Part shown: one piece after another, positions 24,874 through 34,059 of the stretch
Layout of the letters: each line of letters opens with the position of its first letter
How positions within the stretch are numbered: the first letter of the stretch is position 1
NCBI RefSeq assembly: GCF_051781005.1
Contig: NZ_JBPWOA010000023.1
Coordinates: forward strand, 1-64,000
Origin: Anabaena sp051781005
GTDB lineage: Bacteria > Cyanobacteriota > Cyanobacteriia > Cyanobacteriales > Nostocaceae
DNA: 64,000 nucleotides
Direction: 5' to 3'
Position numbers and translations under genes: made by a program
The notes under the pieces: model-generated
What the model was told of the DNA's origin: nothing
Seen by the model: only the letters and a program-made list of their open reading frames with translations
The model's database searches: none

Positions 24874-27800
24874 CTAAACTTGTAAATATTGTTTTACGTT
24901 TAATTTGAGTTCGGAAATTAAAACCGATTCTAAAATTTTTACGCTAGTTTCTTGGCGAATCTGAGCTTTTGTCTTACCACGATTATTGATACAGTAATCT
25001 CTATAAGGGTGAGAGAGCCAATTCCAACTACCAATAACAGCGAATTGAGAGTCACAAATTAGAATTCTCTGATTTGTACCTTTACTCTCTCTGAATTCTT
25101 CTTTTCCTAAAGGATATAGTTTTAAACCTGGATATTGAGGAATTAATTTTCTCAAATGATTTTCAGCTTTAATGTCAATATCATCACTTCCATCAGCACT
25201 CATATAACCATAAATGATTTCTATTTTCACCCCTTTTTGTAAAGCCGAAACTATATACTTAGCAAACTGTTCTGGTTCTGAGTTCTTATTTGACCCACGA
25301 ATCCAAGGTGTAACAATTATTATTTCTTCTTGAACTTCATCAATAGCTGTTTTTAAAATCTCTAAATGTTCACAATCAAGAATGAGGGTAGCTCCAGGCT
25401 GCTGTTTAGGGATTTCACTTGTGGATTTGTACTCATAAATTTCACCATTTTCCCGAATATGTTCAACAAGTTGACGGGTATAACCTTGGGCTTTTTCTAA
25501 CCTATAAAGATTGCCAACTAAAATAAACAGTTCTTCTGCTCTAGATACAGCAACATTGAGAAGATTGGGTTTAGAGTTAAGCCAATCACAGCTTGAATTA
25601 TCTTGTAGTCTGCATACTTTTGTAGATAGAATTATTACTCGCTTTTGAGAACCCTGAAATTTGTGAATTGTCCCAATTGCATTTGCTTTTAAGCCAGAAA
25701 ATTCGGGTTGTTTTAGCAGCCTCTTGCTTAATTCTTGAGCATGAATGCTGAATGGTGAAATAACACCTATATCTTCTAATGAATAACCTTGACCAATTAG
25801 ATGTTTGATTACTTCCGTAACTACAGCTACCTCTTCTGTATTGAAATTTCCCTGTATACTTCCTTCGACATGGTATGCAATTAGATTGGTTTCTAATAAA
25901 GGTGATACAGGTGCTGTCTTTACTTCTAACCCATATCCTACGATACGATCGCAAAATTGAATAATATTAGGCTGACAACGGTAATGCTCAACTAGCCGAA
26001 TTCCTTGACCTACTTCGCCATCTTCTCCACTTGCTCCCGCTGCTCGATGATAGGTAGTAGCTCGGTCTGTTTCTTCAGGACTGTAAAGATGATAATCAAG
26101 TTCAGATAACCTTTTTTCAGTAAAAGCTGCCTGACGGTATTGTTCGCGTCTTTGATTAGTTAAATTGATAATAGGTTCAATCTGAAGTGGATCTCCCACA
26201 ATAATAGCTTTGCGACACCTGAACAACAAAGGAAATGTTTGATGCTGTGGGATCATTCCAGCTTCATCTACAATAATTCTATCAACGCAGTCAATAACGC
26301 ACGGTAGCATATTTCTTACTGACAGCAACGTGGTAGTAATAACTGGAAATATTAAACTTACAGCTTTTATAGTTTTTTCTAATTTCTCTAAATTCTGGGA
26401 AAAGTTTCGGCGGATTCTATAATCGCCAGTTATAAAATTTGAATAGGCAATTAAAGCCTTTTTCACATTTTCTTTATTTCGTAATGCCTCCTGCTTGAGC
26501 AACTGCCGTGACAATTCAAATAATCGCTTATGTTCTTCATGATTATCAATATGAAAGTAATCATAAAAATCTTGTAATGGATTGTTCAATCTGCTCTCCA
26601 ATACTGTTACTTCTGCGGTCATCGCATTATACTCATTAGTATAAGTGTGAATCTTATCAGTAACTTCTATTAATATATTTTGTACGTTTTGCAATTCCTT
26701 AACTTTTTCAAGTCTGGTCTTAATAAAATTTAATTCTTGAATCAAGATACTCCTATTATTGGGGTTTTTAATAGAAAAGGGAGTATCAATGGTTTGTAAA
26801 ATGTATTCTTCACATCTAGCAGTAATTTTTAACAAAATTTGTTTTTCTGTACTGCGAGTTAGCCAAAGTATTAATTTTTTCCACCAAGGTAAACTACTTT
26901 CAGGCAGCTTTGATTTGGCATTCTCAAAAATTAGCTGAATTTTTCTATAGACTTCTGTTGGAAGTTGTTCATACAAGTCTAAGTCCTTAGCCTTTCTCTC
27001 AGACTGAATTTTCGTAATTTTCAAACTTTCTATTTCTAATTCAAGCTGTTGAATCTTCTTCTTTAACTGGGGTTGTCGTTCCTCGTCCACATCACGTTGA
27101 TGACGTAAGTTTAAATAGTTATTTTCTTGAACTTTTAAACTTGATGCTATTATGTTAATTTCTTCAGCCAGGAAATTATAGATATTTTCGTCGAAGCTTT
27201 GTTTATCTAGTAATTCGGTAATAGCAATTTGGAGAGTGTTTTTAGCTGCTCCTGGAGCTTTAATATTGGTTGTACTTCCTCCTTTTAGATAAAAAAACTG
27301 TTCTTCTAAAGGGTTTTCTTTCAAATACTCATCTAGTTTTTCAATAACATTTTCAACAGCTTTATTTACAGTGCTGCTAACAACTGTCAGGTTATTTATG
27401 TCTTCCCCAGTTTCCACCAATTTGAGCGCACGTTTAACAACTTGCTGGGCTATAACATGAAGAATGAGAGTAGTTTTCCCAGAACCAGGAGGACCTTGGA
27501 CTGCTGTTATTAATTCAGTTTGGGCGTGTTTTATTGCTTTTAATTGCGAATTAGTTGGTGGATAAATTGGGAAAGCTCCCATGTATGTTATCTTGTGGGC
27601 TGGAAGTTGGGGCTTTCCAAATAAATATTCATAGGCTGGATGCTTTGATTTCAACCAATTTTTACGACTAGACTGAATGTTTTTTAAATCAGGTTTGAGA
27701 TTGCGATGAAAGGTACTTACCTTAAACTTGAATAAATAAGACTTGCGTTCAATTTTATATGGAGACGACTGTAGTTTATTCATCCAGTCTTCATAGGTGT

Positions 27801-28275
27801 CAAATTCAACTCCAAAGGTACTTCTGAGAAACTGTGCGAACCCATCTTGAGTATTTAACTGCTGTCTCTGTTCATCATCAAGGTTTAGAAATCTCGCTAA
27901 GTTTTCTCCAGCCTCTACTAATTCCAATTCTTCAAGATTCCATCCTTGCTCTTGATATTCTCCTTTCAGGATAGATGTCACATCTAAGCTAAACAAAGGA
28001 TAATATTCAGATGCCCCTTGGTTGACTTTCGAGAGTTGAGGAAAAGATAAAACCCAAATAGTTTCTTCTTGACCAGTTTCTTCACTGACCTTCCGTTTTA
28101 TGTCAGAAAAAGTAGCTTTGTTAATTTTTACATAATTACCATCTAGCTCTACACCACTCAACACTGCCTCTTTACCTGGAACTGTGGCATTGTTAAAATC
28201 TACTAAAGCAATGAACTCTAACCATGCGTCAAGAATAGCATCTATCTTACTAGCTTCCTTCAAAACTACCTCCAA
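24874..28275 (-). CDS. SF1 helicase fused to PLD-like domain (Mokosh type II-like)
   Basis: An 1133-residue protein. Walker A GPPGSGKTTL lies near residue 262, a long coiled region (about 375-580) splits the helicase, and Walker B DEAGMIPQ is near 670. Motifs GDPLQIEPI, the VEHYRCQPNI block and NVAVSRAEELFILVGN (motif VI) complete a UPF1/Dna2-type SF1 core. The C-terminal ~150 residues are PLD-like, but the HxKxxxxD site reads NQRILICD, so the His and Lys are replaced. Mokosh type II couples such a helicase and a PLD domain in one anti-phage protein; the fit is by architecture only. Its 3' end converges on the FGE-like gene, 10 bp apart. Confidence 0.7.
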   Translation of the reverse strand: MEVVLKEASKIDAILDAWLEFIALVDFNNATVPGKEAVLSGVELDGNYVKINKATFSDIKRKVSEETGQEETIWVLSFPQLSKVNQGASEYYPLFSLDVTSILKGEYQEQGWNLEELELVEAGENLARFLNLDDEQRQQLNTQDGFAQFLRSTFGVEFDTYEDWMNKLQSSPYKIERKSYLFKFKVSTFHRNLKPDLKNIQSSRKNWLKSKHPAYEYLFGKPQLPAHKITYMGAFPIYPPTNSQLKAIKHAQTELITAVQGPPGSGKTTLILHVIAQQVVKRALKLVETGEDINNLTVVSSTVNKAVENVIEKLDEYLKENPLEEQFFYLKGGSTTNIKAPGAAKNTLQIAITELLDKQSFDENIYNFLAEEINIIASSLKVQENNYLNLRHQRDVDEERQPQLKKKIQQLELEIESLKITKIQSERKAKDLDLYEQLPTEVYRKIQLIFENAKSKLPESSLPWWKKLILWLTRSTEKQILLKITARCEEYILQTIDTPFSIKNPNNRSILIQELNFIKTRLEKVKELQNVQNILIEVTDKIHTYTNEYNAMTAEVTVLESRLNNPLQDFYDYFHIDNHEEHKRLFELSRQLLKQEALRNKENVKKALIAYSNFITGDYRIRRNFSQNLEKLEKTIKAVSLIFPVITTTLLSVRNMLPCVIDCVDRIIVDEAGMIPQHQTFPLLFRCRKAIIVGDPLQIEPIINLTNQRREQYRQAAFTEKRLSELDYHLYSPEETDRATTYHRAAGASGEDGEVGQGIRLVEHYRCQPNIIQFCDRIVGYGLEVKTAPVSPLLETNLIAYHVEGSIQGNFNTEEVAVVTEVIKHLIGQGYSLEDIGVISPFSIHAQELSKRLLKQPEFSGLKANAIGTIHKFQGSQKRVIILSTKVCRLQDNSSCDWLNSKPNLLNVAVSRAEELFILVGNLYRLEKAQGYTRQLVEHIRENGEIYEYKSTSEIPKQQPGATLILDCEHLEILKTAIDEVQEEIIIVTPWIRGSNKNSEPEQFAKYIVSALQKGVKIEIIYGYMSADGSDDIDIKAENHLRKLIPQYPGLKLYPLGKEEFRESKGTNQRILICDSQFAVIGSWNWLSHPYRDYCINNRGKTKAQIRQETSVKILESVLISELKLNVKQYLQV

Positions 28276-28384
28276 GTCAGTTTACTGGATTTAATTGTTA
28301 TGTGTTTCATCACTCGACATTAAAACCAAGGTAATTTACTAACAAAGAGGTAGTCATTATTCATCCTTAGTTTCACCAAAAAAA

Positions 28385-29368
28385 TTAACTGTTGTGAATT
28401 ACATCACCAATATGAATACCTTCCGCTTTTACAATGTTAGTAATATATTTACCGTGTTGATGTATCACATCGGCAATTTTGTAAATAGTCTGTGTCGCTT
28501 CAGGCTTCACTTCTTCCCATCCTTTATCAGGTAAACCCTTACCACCTCGAAGCTTGGCAATCACAAAATCTCCTCCTGTCATATCATTTTGAGGAACTTG
28601 TTCCACTTTATACAAATCACGCACAGTTTCAGGTACTGCTTGTCCAAGATAATTCATGATATTAGAAACCCGCACTTCTGTATCACCTGGTTTGTTACCA
28701 GCACCTTGTAAAGCTTCAAGAAAGTGATAAGTGTATATGCTATTTCTTTGATCTTGTTTTATCCAAGATTTTTGCTCGCCTTCAGAAGAAGTGAAAACCA
28801 ATCTGCCTTTTCCTTGTTTCAACTCATTAATAAAGCCTTTAGATGGAGCAACTCGGATAAAATCTTCAAATTCTTCATCAAATTTTTTGTCTAGTATCAA
28901 GTCAGCATCTTTAGAAGTTGCCATTCCTGCTGCATGACAACTATCAATAACAACTAACAAACGTTCAGATTGAATTTGGCGTAATGCTTCTGTAAAATCC
29001 GCTGCTGATAATGCTGAACCTGAAATTTTAGTAGGTTTAATGTCATGCTGCAATAAATAATATCGTTTTGTATTTTTGTCTACCCAGCCATGTCCTGAAT
29101 AATAAACGAATATAGTAGCATCAGGGTCAGATTCTGCTTTTTCTTTTAACCAATTTAATCCATCCAAAATACCAGCTTTGGTTGCATCCTTGTTATTGAG
29201 TATCCGAATATGATCCTTGTCATCAGGATAAGCACACAATTCAGGATCAATTAATGCAGCGTAAATTGCCTGGGTATCTTTGACAGTTACAGGCAACGAT
29301 AATTTACTATAAGCAGATTCTCCAACGCCAATTAGTAAGGCGTAACCGTGAATAAATTTCTCTGTCAT
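28385..29368 (-). CDS. Caspase-like protease (peptidase C14) with C-terminal IHIGD motif
   Basis: A 327-residue metacaspase-like protein. It opens with FIHGYALLIGVGESAYSKLS, with the catalytic histidine in FVYYSGHGW (H93) and cysteine in LLVVIDSCHAAGM (C144), so the dyad is intact. The last ~25 residues, ITNIVKAEGIHIGDVIHNS, carry the short motif seen in other proteins of the island. It is probably an effector protease activated by assembly. It lies 48 bp downstream of the 107-residue gene on the same strand. A second copy with about 85-90% DNA identity (my estimate by eye), including about 70 bp of 3' flank, lies inverted at 32.9-34.06 kb. Confidence 0.88.
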   Translation of the reverse strand: MTEKFIHGYALLIGVGESAYSKLSLPVTVKDTQAIYAALIDPELCAYPDDKDHIRILNNKDATKAGILDGLNWLKEKAESDPDATIFVYYSGHGWVDKNTKRYYLLQHDIKPTKISGSALSAADFTEALRQIQSERLLVVIDSCHAAGMATSKDADLILDKKFDEEFEDFIRVAPSKGFINELKQGKGRLVFTSSEGEQKSWIKQDQRNSIYTYHFLEALQGAGNKPGDTEVRVSNIMNYLGQAVPETVRDLYKVEQVPQNDMTGGDFVIAKLRGGKGLPDKGWEEVKPEATQTIYKIADVIHQHGKYITNIVKAEGIHIGDVIHNS

Positions 29369-29416
29369 GTCAATTTCTTCCTATGAAATAAAAAAATTAA
29401 TTGCAAAGTAAATTGG

Positions 29417-29740
29417 TTATTCCTCATACCGACTGATGCGGAAGATTACATAGTTATAAGGTAGTTTAGAACTGTCTGCCTTATGTACGATCGCACCTAT
29501 TTCCGGTTTGTAAATCCATTTGTTCCAGTCAATTACTGTTTCATCTGCAACTTGCACAGCAATATAATTACCCTCAGCTAAACGACAACCCATTGCTGAA
29601 TCTTCAAAATCTAGTCCCAGGTAAAATTTCTGTACAGCAACGTTTTCATGACGTTGAGCTAGTAATTTGACAACTCCCAAGGTTATTTCTGTAAAAGGTG
29701 CGATCGCAGGTTGGGTAGTAGTTAAAAGTTTGATTTTCAA
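29417..29740 (-). CDS. Hypothetical protein of a caspase operon
   Basis: A 107-residue protein I do not recognise. It starts MKIKLLTTTQPAIAPFTEIT and ends with a strand-rich segment (NYVIFRISRYEE). It has no signal peptide or membrane segment, and looks like a small alpha/beta domain. Placed 48 bp upstream of the caspase gene on the same strand, it is probably co-transcribed and may be a partner or recognition module of the protease. Its start is only 15 bp from the divergent small ORF at 29756. Confidence 0.55.
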   Translation of the reverse strand: MKIKLLTTTQPAIAPFTEITLGVVKLLAQRHENVAVQKFYLGLDFEDSAMGCRLAEGNYIAVQVADETVIDWNKWIYKPEIGAIVHKADSSKLPYNYVIFRISRYEE

Positions 29741-29755
29741 AACTATTTGACAGGA

Positions 29756-29920
29756 ATGTATTCATTTGTTGATCGCTCAACTAAAAATTTAAAAGCCATC
29801 AGTAATTCTATGGGAGAATTTCTTGTTGAAGAAAAAATAAGTTTATCAGGGTTACAATTATTAATAATTTTGATTGTGTTTCTAGGGCTGCTAATATTAC
29901 TCATTATTAATTTAAAGTAA
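29756..29920 (+). CDS. Possible 54-residue single-pass membrane protein
   Basis: A short open frame with ATG 29756 preceded by CAGGA. The N-terminal half is polar (MYSFVDRSTKNLKAISNSMG) and the C-terminal half is one strong hydrophobic helix (LQLLIIL-IVFLGLLILLIIN) ending Lys-stop. A small protein with a C-terminal membrane segment beside a caspase gene could be a pore-type or anchor component. The start is 15 bp from the divergent gene at 29740, which leaves no room for a normal promoter, so it may be spurious. Confidence 0.35.
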   Translation: MYSFVDRSTKNLKAISNSMGEFLVEEKISLSGLQLLIILIVFLGLLILLIINLK

Positions 29921-30033
29921 GTTGTAAATCTCTAAATTTAGCTGTTCTGCTCAACCTGAAAAAACGAGAGTCTGACAAAATTGTACCTATTTACAATCTT
30001 CATTAATATTTACGATTCCAAAATATTAAAACT

Positions 30034-30177
30034 ATGATAGATGACGAATTAAAACTGATTATTAACAAAATCACGGAAGGGACACACTCTGAAGAAGATT
30101 TATCAAAATTACTTCAGATATTGAAAAATACTGATAATCGCCACATTGCATTGCAGCTAGGCAAGAATGGAGTTTAA
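30034..30177 (+). CDS. Short stand-alone fragment of the island's adaptor domain
   Basis: A 47-residue open frame, LKLIINKITEGTHSEEDLSK then LLQILKNTDNRHIALQLGKN. It aligns with the N-terminal adaptor helices of the CHAT protein (LIQRILNGNQTDEDVKALRQ ... LQVGKN) and of the FGE-like protein (LVKILDRILDGSGNENDINL). It stops exactly where the others enter the IVNI-IHIGD motif. It is 9 bp ahead of the MoxR start. It may be a truncated remnant or a small adaptor that lacks the motif. Confidence 0.5.
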   Translation: MIDDELKLIINKITEGTHSEEDLSKLLQILKNTDNRHIALQLGKNGV

Positions 30178-30186
30178 ATTAATAAC

Positions 30187-31233
30187 ATGAATGATTGGAA
30201 AATTTTTCAAGGTAATAGTGAACCACACGATAATATTAATCAACTTCCATATCCTCCAGAATGGCGTAAATTCATCGGTGCAGATGATTCGGTATTACAA
30301 GAAATTGAGCAACGCTGGCAGAAATTCTGTGAGGAGTCAGAGCCAAATATTAGAGATGAGGAACGGGGTAAAAGTTTCCGTATCCACACTGATAAAAATA
30401 ATGACAGAAATACTGTTATTAATATGGTCAATGCAGCCCTGTATTTAAGACGACCTTTGTTAGTAACAGGAAAACCGGGAACAGGTAAAACATCTTTGGC
30501 TTATGCTGTGGCTTATGAACTAAAACTGGGTGCTGTATTACCTTGGTATATTACTGCTCGTTCAACCTTACAGGAAGGATTATATCGTTATGATGCGATC
30601 GCTCGTCTCCAAGATGTGCAGATGGGTTATAAAAGTAAAGATATTGGTCGCTACATTCAACTAGGTCCACTAGGTACAGCCCTTCTTCCTTCCCGTCGTC
30701 CTCGTGTTTTGCTGATTGACGAAATAGACAAAAGCGATATTAATTTACCCAATGATTTACTCAATTTATTTGAAGAGGGAGAATTTGAAATCCCAGAATT
30801 AGCGCGAATTTCCAAAGAAGTGAATCAGGTAGAAATTCGTACCTATGATGGGATAGATGTTCCTATAAAAGCAGGTCGATTGCGCTGTCAAAATTTCCCT
30901 TTTATTTTATTAACTAACAATGGTGAGCGAGATTTTCCCCCAGCATTTTTGAGGCGTTGTCTCAGATTAAATATGCCTTATGAACCTGATGCAACTGCCT
31001 TGAAAGAAATTGTGAAGGCACATTTAGGCAGCGATATAATCACAAAAGACGAGGAAAAAATTAATGAATTAATTGCCAAATTTAGAACATTGCGAGAAGG
31101 TGGAGATATAGCAACAGATCAATTGCTGAATGCCATTTATATAGTCACTCGTGAATTTAAACCAGAAGCAGCAGAAGAGAAAGACTTAATTGATATTTTG
31201 CTGAAATACTTAACCAGTGCGGAGGACAGATGA
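30187..31233 (+). CDS. MoxR-type AAA+ ATPase
   Basis: A 348-residue AAA+ ATPase: Walker A GKPGTGKTSLAYA (about 95-107), Walker B VLLIDEIDKSDINLPNDLL (about 176-194), sensor 1 FPFILLTNNGERDFPPAFLR and an arginine finger region RRCLRLNMPY. MoxR ATPases act as chaperone-like remodellers with vWA-domain partners. The next gene overlaps its end by 4 bp and has a vWA-like region, so they form the MoxR/vWA pair known from prokaryotic conflict systems (vWA-MoxR-associated type). Confidence 0.88.
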   Translation: MNDWKIFQGNSEPHDNINQLPYPPEWRKFIGADDSVLQEIEQRWQKFCEESEPNIRDEERGKSFRIHTDKNNDRNTVINMVNAALYLRRPLLVTGKPGTGKTSLAYAVAYELKLGAVLPWYITARSTLQEGLYRYDAIARLQDVQMGYKSKDIGRYIQLGPLGTALLPSRRPRVLLIDEIDKSDINLPNDLLNLFEEGEFEIPELARISKEVNQVEIRTYDGIDVPIKAGRLRCQNFPFILLTNNGERDFPPAFLRRCLRLNMPYEPDATALKEIVKAHLGSDIITKDEEKINELIAKFRTLREGGDIATDQLLNAIYIVTREFKPEAAEEKDLIDILLKYLTSAEDR

Positions 31234-33548
31234 TTGACCAGTTAATTACTGCATTGAGTAAAGAAGTAGAAATGTCAGCCGCAGAAATTGCTGATACGAT
31301 TTGGCTGGCACTTCAAATGCAGGAATTTCCATCTGAGTCAGTCTCCTCTAGTTTTCCCCTGCAAACGGAAGACGAGAGAGAAAATAAAAAGCCGGAAAAT
31401 CAGCTAAATCAGCAAACATTGCCAAAAACTTCAGACTTGGAAGAAACACCAAATAAATCACCAGAAGAACCAAAAGCGGGCATTTATCCCCGAAATGAGC
31501 AACAAAGTTTGAAATCATCAAATTTATCCTTTAAAGTCCCTGATGCTCCTTCCTTGCGTGAGCCTTTAACCTTAGCACGAGCGTTAAAGCCCTTAATGCG
31601 TCGTATTCCCTCTGGAAGAGAATTGGTATTAGATGAAGCCGCTACTATCCAACGAATTGCGGTTGAAAGACTGTGGATACCCGTACTCAAACCCACGGTA
31701 GAACCTTGGTTAGATTTGGAATTAGTCGTTGATGAAGCCATCTCCATGCAAATCTGGAGACATACCATTAAGGAATTAGAACGACTGCTGAAAAACTATG
31801 GAATTTTCCGAGATGTACGGGTCTGGGGACTAATTACGGATGACAATGAACAGGTACAGATTCGTCGGGGTATCGGTGCAGCAGCTAAAAATCAAACTCC
31901 CCGTAGTCCCAAGGAATTAATTGACCCTACTGGTCGGCGTTTGGTGTTGGTAGTCAGTGATTGTGTGTCATCTCTGTGGCGCAATGGAGAACTTACGCCT
32001 GTATTAGAACTCTGGGCAAAACAAGGGTCAATGGCCATTGTCCAGATGCTTCCTAAGTGGTTGTGGAAAAGAACTGCTTTAGGTAGAGCCTCAGAAGTGC
32101 GGTTGCGGGGGTTGACTCCTGGGATGTTTAACCAGAAATTAATTGCTAAAGAAGTGTCATTGTGGGATGAACTGGAGGAAGAAACGGGGGTTAAAGTCCC
32201 TGTATTTACCTTAGAACCGGATAAAGTTGCTACTTGGGCGCAAATGTTATCAGGTAAGGGCAATATTTGGACCTTGGGATATGTGTTTAAGTTAGATCCT
32301 CCTGTTAAAAAGGAAAGAGAGTTATTTAATCTTAATCATAGTGAATTGAATGCAGAACAGCGTGTCCAGGCATTTCGAGTAACGGCTTCACCGATGGCAC
32401 GAAAATTAGCAGGATTATTAGCTTCTGCACCTGTAATTAGTCTGCCAATTGTGCGATTAATTCGAGAATCACTATTAAAAGATTCTCAACAAGTTCATGT
32501 GGCTGAGGTGTTTTTAGGGGGATTATTAAAGCCATTATCTGAGATAAATGCAGATACTAATCCTGATTATGTTCAGTATGAATTTATGGACGGGGTGCGG
32601 GAGTTATTAGTTGATTCTGTTCCTTCTGAGTATGTTTTGAATGTGGTGGATGAGGTATCGAAATATGTGGCTAAGAAAGTAGGGTTATCGCTTGAAGATT
32701 TTGCTGCTGTCTTGAGGAATCCGCAAGAAGTTAGAGATAGTGGGATTGTTGAGGAAGTTGGATGTTTTGCAACGGTTACTGCTCAGGTTTTGAGGGGTTT
32801 GGGTGGTGAATATGTAAAGCTTGCTAAGGAATTGGAGTTAGATTATTTTGAAATTAATAAAAATTCGTATCCAACAATTCCATTAATCAGTGATACTTTT
32901 AATCATGGTTATGCGTTACTAATTGGTATTGGTGAATCTGCTTATAGTAAATTGTCTTTGCCTGTAACTGTCAAAGATACCCAGGCAATTTACGCTGCAC
33001 TAATTGACCCTGAACTGTGTGCCTATCCTGATGACCAAGAGCATATTCGGGTACTAAATAACAAAGATGCAACTAAAGCAGGTATTTTAGATGGATTAAA
33101 TTGGTTAAAAGAAAAAGCCGAATCTGACCCTAGTGCTACTGTATTTATTTATTATTCAGGACATGGCTGGGTAGATAAAAACACAAACAGATATTATTTA
33201 TTGCAGCATGACATTAAACCCACTAAAATTGCAAATTCGGCATTATCAGCAGAAGATTTTACCGAAGCAATACGGCAAATTCAATCAGAACGTTTATTAG
33301 TTGTAATTGATAGTTGTCACGCAGCAGGAATGGCAACTTATAAAGATGCTGATTTGGAACTTGATAAAGAACTGGATGAAGAGTTTGATGATTTTCTCCG
33401 AGTTGCACCATCCAAAGATTTGATTGATGAATTGAAAAAGGGGGGTGTTGCTGATTTTGGGTATGATTTGTATTTAGTTGCGATCGCTAAACTATTAAAT
33501 GAACAGTATTTCAGATTATTAGATTTTTATTTTCATACCTTGATTTAG
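31230..33548 (+). CDS. vWA-like (SAV_2336-type) protein fused to caspase domain, cut by a small insertion
   Basis: A 772-residue product. Residues 1-550 resemble SAV_2336 N-terminal-type proteins, with a vWA-like stretch RLVLVVSDCVSSLWRNGELT (near 240). From about 556 a caspase domain nearly repeats the gene at 28385: HGYALLIGIGESAYSKLSLP, with catalytic H645 (SGHG) and C696 (DSCHA). After ELKK the frame enters a 120-bp insertion and ends at TAG 33546-33548. The same frame continues behind the stop with the missing caspase C-terminus to 33986. The truncated product keeps the dyad but loses the small-subunit-like part and the IHIGD tail. Confidence 0.8.
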   Translation: MIDQLITALSKEVEMSAAEIADTIWLALQMQEFPSESVSSSFPLQTEDERENKKPENQLNQQTLPKTSDLEETPNKSPEEPKAGIYPRNEQQSLKSSNLSFKVPDAPSLREPLTLARALKPLMRRIPSGRELVLDEAATIQRIAVERLWIPVLKPTVEPWLDLELVVDEAISMQIWRHTIKELERLLKNYGIFRDVRVWGLITDDNEQVQIRRGIGAAAKNQTPRSPKELIDPTGRRLVLVVSDCVSSLWRNGELTPVLELWAKQGSMAIVQMLPKWLWKRTALGRASEVRLRGLTPGMFNQKLIAKEVSLWDELEEETGVKVPVFTLEPDKVATWAQMLSGKGNIWTLGYVFKLDPPVKKERELFNLNHSELNAEQRVQAFRVTASPMARKLAGLLASAPVISLPIVRLIRESLLKDSQQVHVAEVFLGGLLKPLSEINADTNPDYVQYEFMDGVRELLVDSVPSEYVLNVVDEVSKYVAKKVGLSLEDFAAVLRNPQEVRDSGIVEEVGCFATVTAQVLRGLGGEYVKLAKELELDYFEINKNSYPTIPLISDTFNHGYALLIGIGESAYSKLSLPVTVKDTQAIYAALIDPELCAYPDDQEHIRVLNNKDATKAGILDGLNWLKEKAESDPSATVFIYYSGHGWVDKNTNRYYLLQHDIKPTKIANSALSAEDFTEAIRQIQSERLLVVIDSCHAAGMATYKDADLELDKELDEEFDDFLRVAPSKDLIDELKKGGVADFGYDLYLVAIAKLLNEQYFRLLDFYFHTLI

Positions 33549-33555
33549 CAAGGCC
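33444..33555. mobile_element. 112-bp MITE-like insertion in the caspase domain, 8-bp direct repeat
   Basis: AAAAGGGG flanks the insert (33436-33443 and 33556-33563). Removing 120 bp restores ELKKGKSRVVFTSSEGEQKS, which lines up with ELKQGKGRLVFTSSEGEQKS in the intact copy. The insert ends are imperfect inverted repeats: GGTGTTGCTGATTTTGGGTA on the left and, on the reverse strand, GGCCTTGCTAAATCAAGGTA (13 of 20 bases equal). The 120-bp increment keeps the frame, but one in-frame TAG lies at its right end. Confidence 0.8.
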
Positions 33556-33986
33556 AAAAGGGGAAAAGTAGAGTAGTTTTTACTTCCTCTGAAGGTGAGC
33601 AAAAATCTTGGGTAAAAGATGAAAGAATTAGTATGTACACTTATCATTTTCTTGAAGCTTTACAAGGTGCAGGAAACAAACCAGGTGATACAGAAGTTAG
33701 AGTTTCTAATATCATGAATCACCTTGGTAAAGCAGTATCTGAAACTGCGCGTGAGTTATATAAAGTGGAGCAAGTTCCTCAAAACGATATGACTGGAGGA
33801 GATTTTGTGATCGCCAAACTTCGAGGTGGTAAAGGTTTACCCGATACAGGATGGGAAGAAGTGAAGCCTGAAGCGACACAGACTATTTACAAAATTCGTC
33901 AAATAATAGAGTACGGGACGGAAAATATTGTCAATGTCCAAAAAATTGATAACGTTCATATTGGTGATGTAATTCACAAAAGTTAA
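33549..33986 (+). pseudogene. C-terminal part of the second caspase, downstream of the TAG
   Basis: Directly after the TAG, in the same frame, the caspase resumes with KGKSRVVFTSSEGEQKSW and continues to VQKIDNVHIGDVIHKS-stop. An internal ATG at 33633 (MYTYHFLEALQGAGNKPG) could start a separate 117-residue product. Without readthrough this piece has no catalytic residues but keeps the IHIGD tail, so if made it could act as a free motif-bearing fragment. Confidence 0.75.
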
Positions 33987-34059
33987 ATTCTGATTTGAAA
34001 CTAAGGATGAATTAATACTACCTCTTTGTTAGTAAATTACCTTAGCTTTAATTTTAACG

